Assembly: GCF_040222955.1 (NCBI RefSeq)
Contig: NZ_JAVKCA010000025.1
Location: 1-64,000, forward strand
DNA length: 64,000 nt
Direction of reading: 5' to 3'
From: Marinoscillum sp040222955
Lineage (GTDB): Bacteria > Bacteroidota > Bacteroidia > Cytophagales > Cyclobacteriaceae
The notes under the pieces were generated by a model. That model did not search any database and was not told where the DNA came from. It was given only the letters and a program-made list of their open reading frames with translations. Shown piece by piece: positions 8,513-17,275 of this stretch. Position numbers and translations under genes: made by a program. Numbering within the stretch: position 1 is the first letter of the stretch; every line of letters starts with the position of its first letter.

Positions 8513-10035
8513 TCACGAACCACCTCAAACTCCACACGCCTGTTCAACTTTCTGGAAGCTTCGTCGGCATTGCTGGCGATGGGCCTTGATCCTCCATATC
8601 CCTCCCCGCTAATCCTTTCCGCAGCAATACCCCCGGACACCAGATACTCCGTCACAGCGATCACGCGCTCCTTAGACAGGTACACATTGAGCTGTTCGTT
8701 ACCCACGTTATCCGTATGCCCTTTGAGGAAAATCTTTACGTCAGGATTTTCATTCATCATTTCTACGACCAGATCAAGTTCTTCTTCTGACCCTTCCACA
8801 AAATTGGCCGTCCCCCTGTAGAAAAGTACATGCTCCAGCGTGATGGTATTGCCTGTAGACAATGGATCCAGCATCACTTTCACAGGCACCCCCGAAGCAA
8901 AGTCATCTCTGGAAAAAATCCTCTTGGAGGACAAATAACCATCAGCTTTAAATTCGAAATTCAAGGGCTGACCCAGGTCCTGTATTTGTACCTCCCCCTG
9001 GTCACCTGATGGGTAAATGGTGGTGTCTCCCTCCAGCACTACATGTGCTGTGCCCTGTAAAGGTTCACCGGAAATTTTATCTAGCAGGTAGAGTGTCAAA
9101 AATACTTCCTCCTCTGAGGTGGCCACCATACTCACCAGGGTATCGGCTGCTACTGCCGCCACAATATCCGATGTTATCTTGATTCGTTTGATATCCCCAT
9201 AGCCGTCACTATTCTGGGTAGAAACAAAATAGGCGTAATCTGAATCATTTCTGAAAGTAAAAGAAGTTTCAGACCCTGAGGTGTTCACAGCCGTTCCCAG
9301 GTTCTTGGGTGAGGACCAATTCTGCCAGGTATCGTCCAGTCTGGTGGACTGGAAAATATCAAAACTCCCCTGGCCACCAAGGCCATTGGAAGCAAAGTAA
9401 AGCGTCCGGTTATCCTCAGCCAGAAATGGGGTCAACTCCTGCAGTGGCGTATTCACCACACTGCCCAGATTTTTGGGCGCTGACCATGAACCGTCAGGCT
9501 GAAGTTGGCAGACAAACAAGTCATCTACTCCATACCCCAGGTTGTTTTCAAGGCTAAGTAGCAGGTACCTGCCATCGGCAGAAATGGTTCCGGTCTGAAT
9601 AGGTGAACGGTTTTTGAAAAATGGAATGTCTACCTGAAAAACCTCACCACCATCCAGTGGTTTGGCGAATACTCCACCATAATGCAGCCCCACAGAGAAC
9701 CACACTTTGTGAAAGAGAAAGTAACGCCCATCAGGGGTCAATCCCGCAGGCGCTGTGAACTGATCGTCATTCAGCGACATATTGGATGCTGTTGTCCAGG
9801 CACTGTCGTAAGTACTCACCCAGATATCGCCCTTGTCCTTTGTTCCACCCCTGTTACTCTTGTAATTGGCCCGTGAAAAGTATAACCGGCTATTGTCAAA
9901 ATCCAAGAAAATGTAGTTTTCACTACTTGGAGTATTCAAAGGCTTCAATGGTTTGGGGCTATCAAAAAATTGCACCTGAGCACTACAGAAAAAAGAAACA
10001 ACCAACAAAAAGACGAAAACAATGTTTCTGAGCAT
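8509..10035 (-). CDS. OmpA-family protein with PD40 beta-propeller repeats
   Basis: 508 residues from the ATG at 10035, which opens directly onto a signal peptide (MLRNIVFVFLLVVSFFCSAQ); the frame stays open further upstream but without signal character. Residues ~30-290 hold PD40/WD40-like repeats (PFLAEDNRTLYFASNG, GSFDIFQS). A carboxypeptidase-regulatory-like strand region follows, and residues ~400-505 are an OmpA peptidoglycan-binding domain (IFLKGHTDNVGNEQLN, RVIAVTEYLV, NRRVEFEV). The expected place is outer membrane or periplasm, holding peptidoglycan. Such proteins are often structural parts of gliding/T9SS machinery, but nothing here proves that. Confidence 0.85.
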   Translation of the reverse strand: MLRNIVFVFLLVVSFFCSAQVQFFDSPKPLKPLNTPSSENYIFLDFDNSRLYFSRANYKSNRGGTKDKGDIWVSTYDSAWTTASNMSLNDDQFTAPAGLTPDGRYFLFHKVWFSVGLHYGGVFAKPLDGGEVFQVDIPFFKNRSPIQTGTISADGRYLLLSLENNLGYGVDDLFVCQLQPDGSWSAPKNLGSVVNTPLQELTPFLAEDNRTLYFASNGLGGQGSFDIFQSTRLDDTWQNWSSPKNLGTAVNTSGSETSFTFRNDSDYAYFVSTQNSDGYGDIKRIKITSDIVAAVAADTLVSMVATSEEEVFLTLYLLDKISGEPLQGTAHVVLEGDTTIYPSGDQGEVQIQDLGQPLNFEFKADGYLSSKRIFSRDDFASGVPVKVMLDPLSTGNTITLEHVLFYRGTANFVEGSEEELDLVVEMMNENPDVKIFLKGHTDNVGNEQLNVYLSKERVIAVTEYLVSGGIAAERISGEGYGGSRPIASNADEASRKLNRRVEFEVVRD

Positions 10036-10175
10036 TATATGAATATTCAATGATTTATTGTGAAGATTTTTATTTGGTATAAATCTTATATATTTTTGAA
10101 CAATACAAAGAGGCCCTAACCTCAGCTGTAAAGTTAAACAAGTGTATGAAAGCATGCAGAATCCCCGTCCTCAGG

Positions 10176-10802
10176 TCAGGGATTTCTTTTTTTTACACTT
10201 ACAAAAGAACTGTCCCTGACGTAGAAACGCCACGGACGCAGCGCATCTGCACCCGCATAGTTCACTCCCACTCTGGTGGCTTCTTCTATCTTCAACTCTT
10301 CCGTTGCTTCAATATTGCGAGCCAGCCATAGGGTATTTCCGCCCAGGCTCAACGCGTTGTGCACTTTGTGAATTCCAAGTGCTTTACTCAGTGTGCTGGG
10401 CCCCGCTGTGAGTTTCCCGAACGGCACCCTAATTCCGCGCCGAATTTGCATGATATCAATACCCACTACGGGCTCCACCGCACGCACCAGCACCGCATCG
10501 GCCAGCCCCTCCACATTTGACACCACATTAAATAAATGATGAATTCCGTAACACAAATAGACATAGGCCACCCCGCCCCTTTCATACATCACCTTTGTGC
10601 GCTCAGTCACGCCCACAGAGGCATGGCACGCCCGATCATTTCTACCACAATAGGCCTCTGTCTCTACAATTTTGCCTGCTGTGATAATTCCGTCTATGTT
10701 TGTGAAAACATACTTACCTAACAACTCTTTGGCCACATGAACTACATCTGAATGATTATAGAACGATTGCGGCAGTTTTTCGTAAGATGAAAGATCAAAC
10801 AT
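10176..10802 (-). CDS. DNA-3-methyladenine glycosylase (AAG/MPG type)
   Basis: 208 residues, normal for bacterial alkyladenine DNA glycosylases, which remove 3-methyladenine, hypoxanthine and similar bases in base excision repair. The motif KIVETEAYCG contains the catalytic-type Glu (E49) and stacking Tyr (Y51); YVYLCYGIHHLFNVVS and LTAGPSTLSKALGI are standard. The gene is divergent from the DUF2911 gene with only 23 bp between start codons, so each promoter must lie partly within or very near the other gene. Confidence 0.93.
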   Translation of the reverse strand: MFDLSSYEKLPQSFYNHSDVVHVAKELLGKYVFTNIDGIITAGKIVETEAYCGRNDRACHASVGVTERTKVMYERGGVAYVYLCYGIHHLFNVVSNVEGLADAVLVRAVEPVVGIDIMQIRRGIRVPFGKLTAGPSTLSKALGIHKVHNALSLGGNTLWLARNIEATEELKIEEATRVGVNYAGADALRPWRFYVRDSSFVSVKKRNP

Positions 10803-10825
10803 ATCTCAAACACAAATTCTTAAAT

Positions 10826-11698
10826 ATGATGAGTAAAATCACAAAACTAACCTTATTAGCTTTTTTATGTGCTTATGGTACCGCCATGGCACAAATTAAC
10901 ACTCCACAAGCCAGCCCTGCAGGGTCTGTATCGAGTGTAGTGGGCCTCACAGAAGTCAGCATTGACTACTTCCGGCCTAAAGTAAAGGATCGTAAAATAT
11001 TTGGAGAAGGTGGTGACTTCCTACAGCCTTACGGACAATTATGGAGAACGGGTGCCAACTCAGGTTCCAAACTGACCCTCAGCACTGAAGCGACAATAGC
11101 CGGAACAAAAGTACCAGCTGGTGAGTACCTGATCTTCACCATTCCTGGTAAAGATGAGTGGTCTTTCATGCTGTACAGCGACTTGAGCCTGGGCGGAAAC
11201 GTGAATGGCTATAATGCCGAAAATGAAGTGGTAAAGGCCACTGTCAAGGCGGAGAAACTTTCTTCACCTGTGGAAGCATTGACATTCAACATTTCAGACA
11301 TCAGCGAAGACAACACTAAAGCCAATATCGAGCTTACGTGGAGTGATGTATCGGTAAAAGTGCCTTTAGAGGTGTCATTTGTAGAGCAGGTAATGGCTGA
11401 CATTGAGGCCAAAACGAAGGTAAACCCTTCCAACTATGTACAGGCAGCAGGATTTTACCTGTCTCAAAACAAAAACCTTCCCCAGGCCTTGGAATGGATG
11501 AATACTTACCTGGCAATTGGCGAAAATGGTCAGCAGTTTTGGCATGTACATACCAAGGCACGTATTCTGGCAGCTATGGGCAACAAAAAAGAAGCCATTG
11601 CGACCGCTCAGAAATCACTTGATATTGCCAAGGCCAATCCTGACGGAGATTTTGGATATGTGAAAAGGAACCAGGATTTTATTGCTTCTCTGAAGTAA
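10826..11698 (+). CDS. DUF2911 domain secreted protein
   Basis: About 291 residues from the ATG at 10826 (a second ATG follows at 10829). The first ~23 residues are a signal peptide (LLAFLCAYGTAMAQ). Residues ~25-190 match DUF2911, a beta-sandwich family common in Bacteroidota (SPAGSVSSVVGLTEVSIDYFRP, WRTGANSGSKLTLS, AGEYLIFTIPG). The C-terminal ~80 residues look like a helical TPR-like hairpin (AAGFYLSQNKNLPQALEWMNTYL, GNKKEAIATAQKSLDIAK). Function unknown; periplasmic or secreted. Confidence 0.85.
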   Translation: MMSKITKLTLLAFLCAYGTAMAQINTPQASPAGSVSSVVGLTEVSIDYFRPKVKDRKIFGEGGDFLQPYGQLWRTGANSGSKLTLSTEATIAGTKVPAGEYLIFTIPGKDEWSFMLYSDLSLGGNVNGYNAENEVVKATVKAEKLSSPVEALTFNISDISEDNTKANIELTWSDVSVKVPLEVSFVEQVMADIEAKTKVNPSNYVQAAGFYLSQNKNLPQALEWMNTYLAIGENGQQFWHVHTKARILAAMGNKKEAIATAQKSLDIAKANPDGDFGYVKRNQDFIASLK

Positions 11699-11714
11699 TA
11701 AGCTCTGACATTAC

Positions 11715-11757
11715 AAACGAGGCCCCGTGGATTTCATCCACGGGGCCTCGTTTTTTT
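11715..11757 (+). terminator. Rho-independent terminator
   Basis: A 17-bp perfect stem (11715-11731 with 11737-11753), 5-nt loop, then a T run. It ends the DUF2911 gene, and the A-rich left side may let it work for the minus-strand symporter gene as well. Confidence 0.92.
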
Positions 11758-11772
11758 ATCCCTACTCAGAGA

Positions 11773-13455
11773 CTACCCTTTCCTTTGAAAGATCTGAAAA
11801 ACCACTCCCAGTCCGATGGTGAGAAAACATCCGATGGCATTGTACCAGAGATAGCCCAGTGTAAACACCCCATAGATGGTCAGAAAATGAAAAACAATCA
11901 CGCTGGATTGCGCAATAATGGCCGCCCAAAACACGGAACTTCCCTTCACATATTTGATAAAAAAAGCGGTCAGGAATATACCTAGAATGGTTCCATAGAA
12001 TATTGATCCCACAATGTTGACTGCCTCAAGTAAGTTCTCCGAATTTTTAGCCAGCACCGCAAAGGAGATGGCCACTATGCCCCACACCAATGTGAGGCCT
12101 TTGGATATAAGCAAATGGTACCGGTCATCCTTATTGATCAGACGCTTGTAGAAATCAATGGTGGTAGTGGATGAGAGTGCATTCAGCTCGGAAGAAGTGG
12201 AAGACATGGCCGCCGAAAAAATGACCGCAATCAACAAGCCAATCAAGCCGTGGGGCAGAAAAGTGAGAATGAAGGTAAGAAAAACATAATCAGAATCTTT
12301 GGTCTCAATTTCAGGATCCATTTTCACGAGTAGGTCCTTCACCTGCTGCCTCACCTCCACAGACTCATTGTCAATCTTCTGCAGGTTCTGAGCAATCGCC
12401 TCCGATTGGCCCTCCGGGGCGATTGAAAAATCCAGAGCCAGAGCTTTTCGTTCACTCATCAAACCCTCATAGGCACGCTCCAGGTCCTGATACTCAGTGC
12501 TATATTCCGAATCATTCAGTCGCTGCACTGATACTTCCTTGAAATGAACCGGCGGGGTATAAAACAGATAAAACACATAGACCATCACTCCCAAAAACAA
12601 AATAAAGAACTGCATCGGGATTTTCAGAATGGCATTGAACATGAGCCCCATGCGGCTTTCAGTCACATTTCGGCCTCCCAGGTAGCGCTGTACCTGCGAC
12701 TGATCGGTGCCAAAATAAGACAAGGCCAGAAACAAGCCCCCGGCCAGCCCCGACCAGATGGTATAGCGCTTTTCAAAATTGAAGTCCAGGTCTACGGCAT
12801 TCAGTTTCTCCAGCTTACCAGCTATACTCACCGCACTCCCAAACGACACATAGTCTGTGATGTATGAAATGAGAATAAAGAACGCCACGAACATCCCACC
12901 CATGATCACCGCCATCTGATGCTTTTGGGTAATGCTCACAGCCCTGGTGCCTCCAGATACGGTATAGATGATCACGAGCGTGCCGGTCACCAGTATGGTG
13001 GCCGTAAGGTTCCAATCGAGAATACTGGACAGAATGATCGCCGGAGCATAAATGGTGATCCCTGCTGCCAGCCCCCGCTGGACGAGAAAAAGCAACGCTC
13101 CCAGCATTCTGGTCTTCAGGTCAAACCGGGACTCCAGATATTCGTAGGCCGTATATACTTTCAGTCTGTAAAAAATAGGGATAAACACCGCAGAAACTAT
13201 GATGAGGGCGATAGGCAACCCCAGATAATTCTGTACAAATCCCATTCCGCTCTCATAGCCCTGGCCAGGTGTGGATATAAATGTAATGGCACTGGCCTGG
13301 GTCGCCATCACCGAAAGCCCTATGGTCCCCCAGCTCATGGACTTGTCACCAAGGAAATAGCCATCAATATTCTGCTGACCTCTGGTGCGCCACACCCCGT
13401 AAACCACAATAAAAATCAGCGTACCAAACAGTACAATCAGGTCAAAATAATTCAT
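11773..13455 (-). CDS. Sodium:solute symporter (SSS family)
   Basis: 560 residues from the ATG at 13455 (the open frame extends upstream, but that part codes for the small protein in another frame). About 13 membrane helices; the SSS signature region (QASAITFISTPGQGYESG, then GGTRAV and LSYFGTDQSQVQRYLGGR) is clear. A charged ~80-residue insert near 310-390 separates two helices, as in many Bacteroidota SSS carriers. It is third in an operon with a PIG-L deacetylase and a tiny membrane protein, pointing to a sugar- or amino-sugar-like substrate, but this is inference. Confidence 0.9.
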   Translation of the reverse strand: MNYFDLIVLFGTLIFIVVYGVWRTRGQQNIDGYFLGDKSMSWGTIGLSVMATQASAITFISTPGQGYESGMGFVQNYLGLPIALIIVSAVFIPIFYRLKVYTAYEYLESRFDLKTRMLGALLFLVQRGLAAGITIYAPAIILSSILDWNLTATILVTGTLVIIYTVSGGTRAVSITQKHQMAVIMGGMFVAFFILISYITDYVSFGSAVSIAGKLEKLNAVDLDFNFEKRYTIWSGLAGGLFLALSYFGTDQSQVQRYLGGRNVTESRMGLMFNAILKIPMQFFILFLGVMVYVFYLFYTPPVHFKEVSVQRLNDSEYSTEYQDLERAYEGLMSERKALALDFSIAPEGQSEAIAQNLQKIDNESVEVRQQVKDLLVKMDPEIETKDSDYVFLTFILTFLPHGLIGLLIAVIFSAAMSSTSSELNALSSTTTIDFYKRLINKDDRYHLLISKGLTLVWGIVAISFAVLAKNSENLLEAVNIVGSIFYGTILGIFLTAFFIKYVKGSSVFWAAIIAQSSVIVFHFLTIYGVFTLGYLWYNAIGCFLTIGLGVVFQIFQRKG

Positions 13456-13589
13456 CGGAAGGAAATGCTGAACAGGTATAACAAAAAGATGATCAGCACG
13501 AGGTTGCCGATTACCAGCCAATAAATGGTACTCCAGTTCTTGAAGTACGGCGGGGTAGCCAGGTCACGGTCATTTTCAGGTTCTTCCAT
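13452..13589 (-). CDS. 45-residue single-helix membrane protein coupled to the symporter
   Basis: This short ORF (start ATG at 13589) reads MEEPENDRDLATPPYFKNWS followed by a single hydrophobic helix (YWLVIGNLVLIIFLLYLF) and a short basic tail (SISFR). Its TGA overlaps the symporter ATG (ATGA, 4-nt overlap), and its ATG is 2 nt after the PIG-L stop. Tight packing between two real genes, an acidic N tail and a clear helix argue that it is translated. By analogy with small accessory subunits beside other SSS carriers (DUF485 and DUF997 types), it may be a helper subunit; no family match is claimed. Confidence 0.72.
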   Translation of the reverse strand: MEEPENDRDLATPPYFKNWSTIYWLVIGNLVLIIFLLYLFSISFR

Positions 13590-13591
13590 AT

Positions 13592-16090
13592 TTATTTGGG
13601 TTTATCTGCTTTTCCTAGTGATACCATGTTGATGAGGAGCCTGTAAGCGCCAGGCACCCCTGCAGGAAGCTCCCTGAAGAACGAAATACCGGTGTAGCAG
13701 TAAAAGCCCTTTCCATAAGGGGCCACCAGCAAACTGCCCTGCTTCTCTTCCTCTCCAGGATCATTCATCCCCAGCAGTGGCACAAACTCTTTGGACCACT
13801 CACCCGGGAAGTAAAGACCCCGCTCCTGGACCCACCCATCGAAATCATCAGAACTCAATTTGATCGGGGTGTTCAGTACCGGGTGCTTAGGTTTCAAAAA
13901 CTTTACCGGAGCCTCCTCCACAGTCACCCGGTCACGTGAGAGACTCAGCGGAAAAGGTGCGATCTCCTGGGTAACCAACTGGTGGCTCGTATTGTACTGC
14001 ACAATCATATTTCCCCCTTTTTTCACATAGTCAAAAAGCTCCTGATTCTTAAAACTTAACCATGTGAGCGTGTTGAAAGCCCGTATTCCCAAAATCACGG
14101 CATCATACCTGGCGAGGTTCACCGCACTCACATCGTCCTTGTCCAAAAGGTCAACCTGATACCCGATCTGCTCCAGGCTAAACGGTAACTCGTCACCTGC
14201 ACCCATGATATATCCAATGCGCCCGGTCAGCTCACCCACATCCAGCTTCACCACTTTCACCCGTGCCTTCGGGTACAGGGTCTGCATCGGCAGGTGATCG
14301 TAGGCAATTACTTCCTTACCCAGGTCATACTTTTGGCCATCCGAAAGCTCCACCACAGCCGAGATCTGAGCCACAGATGGAGCCACGGGAGGGGTCAGCA
14401 GAAAATCAAATGACTGTTCTCCTCCCGCCTCTTCAATGGCCACCTCATAAGAACCCGGTGAGGACTTCCAGCCTTCGGGCAAGTTCAACATTACACTGCC
14501 CGAAACCCGGTCCTTCCCGGCGATGACCTTCACAGGCATCTTCTTGGGCTTATTCCCGGCGAAAATTAATGCCCTGGAATCCAGGTTAACCATCACAGGC
14601 GGCCTGATTTCCAACGGACTCCGCACCTCTCCCTTCACCGGATCTGTCGTTTTAAAAATTACAGGCACTTCGTAATCCAGAAACTGACCATCCACACTCA
14701 GTGACACTCTTGCATTCAATACCGGGGGATTTTGAGGAAGCCCGATCAATTGCTGATCACTGACGGAGTACATGCCTTCGGTAGCCTCAGTATTCAACCA
14801 GTACGGATGGGTATAAGGCGTACGCTGTGAAAGTGCAAACTGGTAGGAAAACTGATTCTTCTGATTATTTTCCAGGGGAAGGTTATAAATAAAACGTTCA
14901 TCATTCTGATCCAGTGTTACAGAAGAGAGGATCAGGTCTGCTTCACTTCTGTTGATTACTTCCAGATTGACCTTGATAGAATCTCCCGGTACATAGTAGG
15001 GCCTTTCACTCGTCAACTCCAGGTAAGTGCCGGTAATGGCTAAGATGGTCTCCTTGAGCTCTGCCAGCTTCACCTCTTTCCAAAACTGATCGGGCATTTT
15101 CAAAAGGGCTTTTCGGGCATTGAGCAATTCACCGAGGATATTGGCTGGCTGCGCCGGATCAAAGTTGCGCCGGGCCTCGGCCATGAAATAAGCTACTTCC
15201 TCAGAATCCGGCACCCGCGACCAACTGGTGTTGATGCCTTCAAAAAGGGATTGCTCAGAAGCTGCTCCACCCCACTGCTCAAAATACTCAAAGTCGGCAC
15301 CCCTGCTGCCAGAAGATCCAAACCCCTGGCTTTTGTGCATACTTCTACTCAATGCACTGATTTCCGTATAGGACTTCCCCAAATGCGTGTTGTACTGCCC
15401 CACATCCAGCTTCAGGTAACCCTCGTCGTTGAAAACACGACCACTTCTTCGGTACGCCCAAAGCCCTATGTTATAAAAAATCTTCGCAGGCGCCCATGGA
15501 GATACATATTGGAGCTGCTCCGGATACACCGTAGAGTCTCCACTGATCTCAAAAGCCTCCATGGCCAAAATGGCGGAAGCGGTATGATGACCGTGTGTGA
15601 CGCCAGGTTCCTGACTAAATCGTGTAATAATTACGTCTGGCCTGAACTTGCGAATAGCCCAGACAAAATCGGCCAATACCTGATCCCGATCCCACACCCT
15701 GAAGGTCTCATCCGGATCTTTTGAGTATCCAAAATCATTGGCACGGGAAAAAAACTGCTCTCCCCCATCGACAGAGCGAGCAGCCAGCAGTTCCTGGGTG
15801 CGAATCACCCCCAAACTTTCCCTGATTTCAGGGCCAATAAGATTCTGACCTCCATCACCCCTGGTGGCGGCGACATAGCCCGTCCGAAAATGGGCTCCAT
15901 TGGCATAGTATGCAATGAGCTGAGTATTTTCATCATCCGGGTGAGCGGCCATGTAAAGCACCGATCCCAGTGTATTGAGTTTCTCCAGGCGCTGAACGAT
16001 GGCCCCTGATGAGTAGTCTCCCCGCCCCTGACCGGGCAGGATGATGGTGGAAAACAAAATGAGAAAGGCTGACGAAATTCTAATAATCAT
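13592..16090 (-). CDS. Secreted PIG-L family deacetylase, large multidomain form
   Basis: 832 residues with a signal peptide. Residues ~35-260 are a PIG-L/LmbE zinc deacetylase domain: AHPDDE supplies two metal ligands and THGHHTAS the third; this family removes acetyl groups from GlcNAc-type substrates. The middle holds Ig-like beta domains (EVINRSEADLILSSVTLDQ, VMLNLPEGWKSSPGS). The C-terminal ~200 residues resemble a ThuA/glutamine-amidotransferase-like fold (ARYDAVILGIRAFN, YVKKGGNMIVQYNT). It is first in an operon with a tiny membrane protein and an SSS transporter, so an extracytoplasmic amino-sugar scavenging role is plausible. Confidence 0.85.
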   Translation of the reverse strand: MIIRISSAFLILFSTIILPGQGRGDYSSGAIVQRLEKLNTLGSVLYMAAHPDDENTQLIAYYANGAHFRTGYVAATRGDGGQNLIGPEIRESLGVIRTQELLAARSVDGGEQFFSRANDFGYSKDPDETFRVWDRDQVLADFVWAIRKFRPDVIITRFSQEPGVTHGHHTASAILAMEAFEISGDSTVYPEQLQYVSPWAPAKIFYNIGLWAYRRSGRVFNDEGYLKLDVGQYNTHLGKSYTEISALSRSMHKSQGFGSSGSRGADFEYFEQWGGAASEQSLFEGINTSWSRVPDSEEVAYFMAEARRNFDPAQPANILGELLNARKALLKMPDQFWKEVKLAELKETILAITGTYLELTSERPYYVPGDSIKVNLEVINRSEADLILSSVTLDQNDERFIYNLPLENNQKNQFSYQFALSQRTPYTHPYWLNTEATEGMYSVSDQQLIGLPQNPPVLNARVSLSVDGQFLDYEVPVIFKTTDPVKGEVRSPLEIRPPVMVNLDSRALIFAGNKPKKMPVKVIAGKDRVSGSVMLNLPEGWKSSPGSYEVAIEEAGGEQSFDFLLTPPVAPSVAQISAVVELSDGQKYDLGKEVIAYDHLPMQTLYPKARVKVVKLDVGELTGRIGYIMGAGDELPFSLEQIGYQVDLLDKDDVSAVNLARYDAVILGIRAFNTLTWLSFKNQELFDYVKKGGNMIVQYNTSHQLVTQEIAPFPLSLSRDRVTVEEAPVKFLKPKHPVLNTPIKLSSDDFDGWVQERGLYFPGEWSKEFVPLLGMNDPGEEEKQGSLLVAPYGKGFYCYTGISFFRELPAGVPGAYRLLINMVSLGKADKPK

Positions 16091-16189
16091 ATAATGACAA
16101 TTGTTTGAGTAGTACGTGTACTAAAAATCAAAGTTTGATAAACATGTTTGGTGGTAGCAGTAAAGGATAGCTGGCAGGCCCGGCACTGG

Positions 16190-17260
16190 CTAAAATACAT
16201 TCATCCATTCTTTTTCATGGTTGTAACTGAGAAATGCACCTGTAACCTCCAGGGGTGAATCAATATTATTGTGATAAAGCTGACCGGTACCCAGCCCCTG
16301 ATAACCTGAAGATGGAAACCTCCCGGCAAACTGTGCAATGGCATTCAACGAAAGATTACTCTCTAAAGCGGAAGTAAGCCACCAGCCGATTCCGAGCTGT
16401 TCTGCAATGGAAATCCACTCAAGTGTTGACCCAAAACCTCCCAGCAAAGTAGGTTTGAGTATAATATACTGTGGCCTGATGAGCTTCAAAAGCTCCTGCT
16501 TTTGAGAAAATTCATTCACCCCGATCAGCTCTTCGTCCAGTGCAATGGGTATCGGTGTGCGTTTGCACAGGAGCTGCATGGCCTCATGCTGACCCGCCAT
16601 TATCGGCTGCTCAATGGAATGAATACCAAACTCCTCCAGCTGACTCAGCCTGGAGAAAACCACATCCGTAGCGAAAGCACCATTGGCATCCACTCTTATG
16701 ATCAAATCAGGATCATGCGCCCTCAGAAGCCTCAATAGTGAAAGTTCCTGATCAAAGTCTATGGCACCTATTTTCATCTTGATGCATTTGAACCCGGCAG
16801 ACAATTTGTCGGCTATTTGTTCCCGCATCGCTTCCCCGGCTCCCATCCAGATGAGTCCATTGATGGCAATAGCGCTTTTTCCTCTATAGAAATCATTATT
16901 GAAAATCAACCGCCTGCCACCGTTGATCAAATCCAGAAAGGCCGTCTCCAGGGCCATTTTCAAGCTGGGAAGATCGGGGGCCACCAGACGAGACACCAAC
17001 CCAAAAACCTCCTCCTCAGAATCCGGCATGGACATGGATTTTAATTTTGAACCGAGCGTAGCCAGCGATTCCCGGACATCCTCTACTTTCTCAGGACTCA
17101 GGTTGCGCAGCGGCGCGGCTTCCCCCAGCCCAAACACCTCCGGATGATCCGCATCATATATTTTCAGCAGTACGATCGGGTGATCTTTCAAAATCCCTCT
17201 ACTTGTACCAGCTTCAAATTTAAAATCCAAGGTGTAGTCCCTATATTCGAGCTTCAACAT
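16190..17260 (-). CDS. menC: o-Succinylbenzoate synthase-like enolase-superfamily enzyme
   Basis: 356 residues of the mandelate racemase/muconate lactonizing group of the enolase superfamily. The second catalytic Lys region is KMKIGAIDF, the metal ligands lie in RVDANGAF, IEQPI and ALDEELIG, and a further Lys is in IILKPTLLGGF; TSALESNLSLNAIAQF closes the barrel. This pattern fits MenC, which dehydrates SHCHC to o-succinylbenzoate in menaquinone synthesis. Dipeptide epimerases share the fold, so the role is likely rather than certain. Divergent from queA, with 15 bp between start codons. Confidence 0.8.
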   Translation of the reverse strand: MLKLEYRDYTLDFKFEAGTSRGILKDHPIVLLKIYDADHPEVFGLGEAAPLRNLSPEKVEDVRESLATLGSKLKSMSMPDSEEEVFGLVSRLVAPDLPSLKMALETAFLDLINGGRRLIFNNDFYRGKSAIAINGLIWMGAGEAMREQIADKLSAGFKCIKMKIGAIDFDQELSLLRLLRAHDPDLIIRVDANGAFATDVVFSRLSQLEEFGIHSIEQPIMAGQHEAMQLLCKRTPIPIALDEELIGVNEFSQKQELLKLIRPQYIILKPTLLGGFGSTLEWISIAEQLGIGWWLTSALESNLSLNAIAQFAGRFPSSGYQGLGTGQLYHNNIDSPLEVTGAFLSYNHEKEWMNVF

Positions 17261-17275
17261 ACCATCAAAATCAAA

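Noticed and set aside
10160..10196. Hairpin AATCCC...GGGATT followed by a T run on the plus strand
   Set aside because: It overlaps the 3' end of the minus-strand glycosylase gene and no plus-strand gene ends here; on the minus strand it has no T run.
12919..13524. 201-residue plus-strand ORF opposite the symporter
   Set aside because: His/Gln-rich translation of the antisense of membrane helices; shadow of the SSS gene.
16111..16122. AGTAC-GT-GTACT near-palindrome upstream of the PIG-L gene
   Set aside because: Short, single occurrence and no regulator nearby; may be chance.
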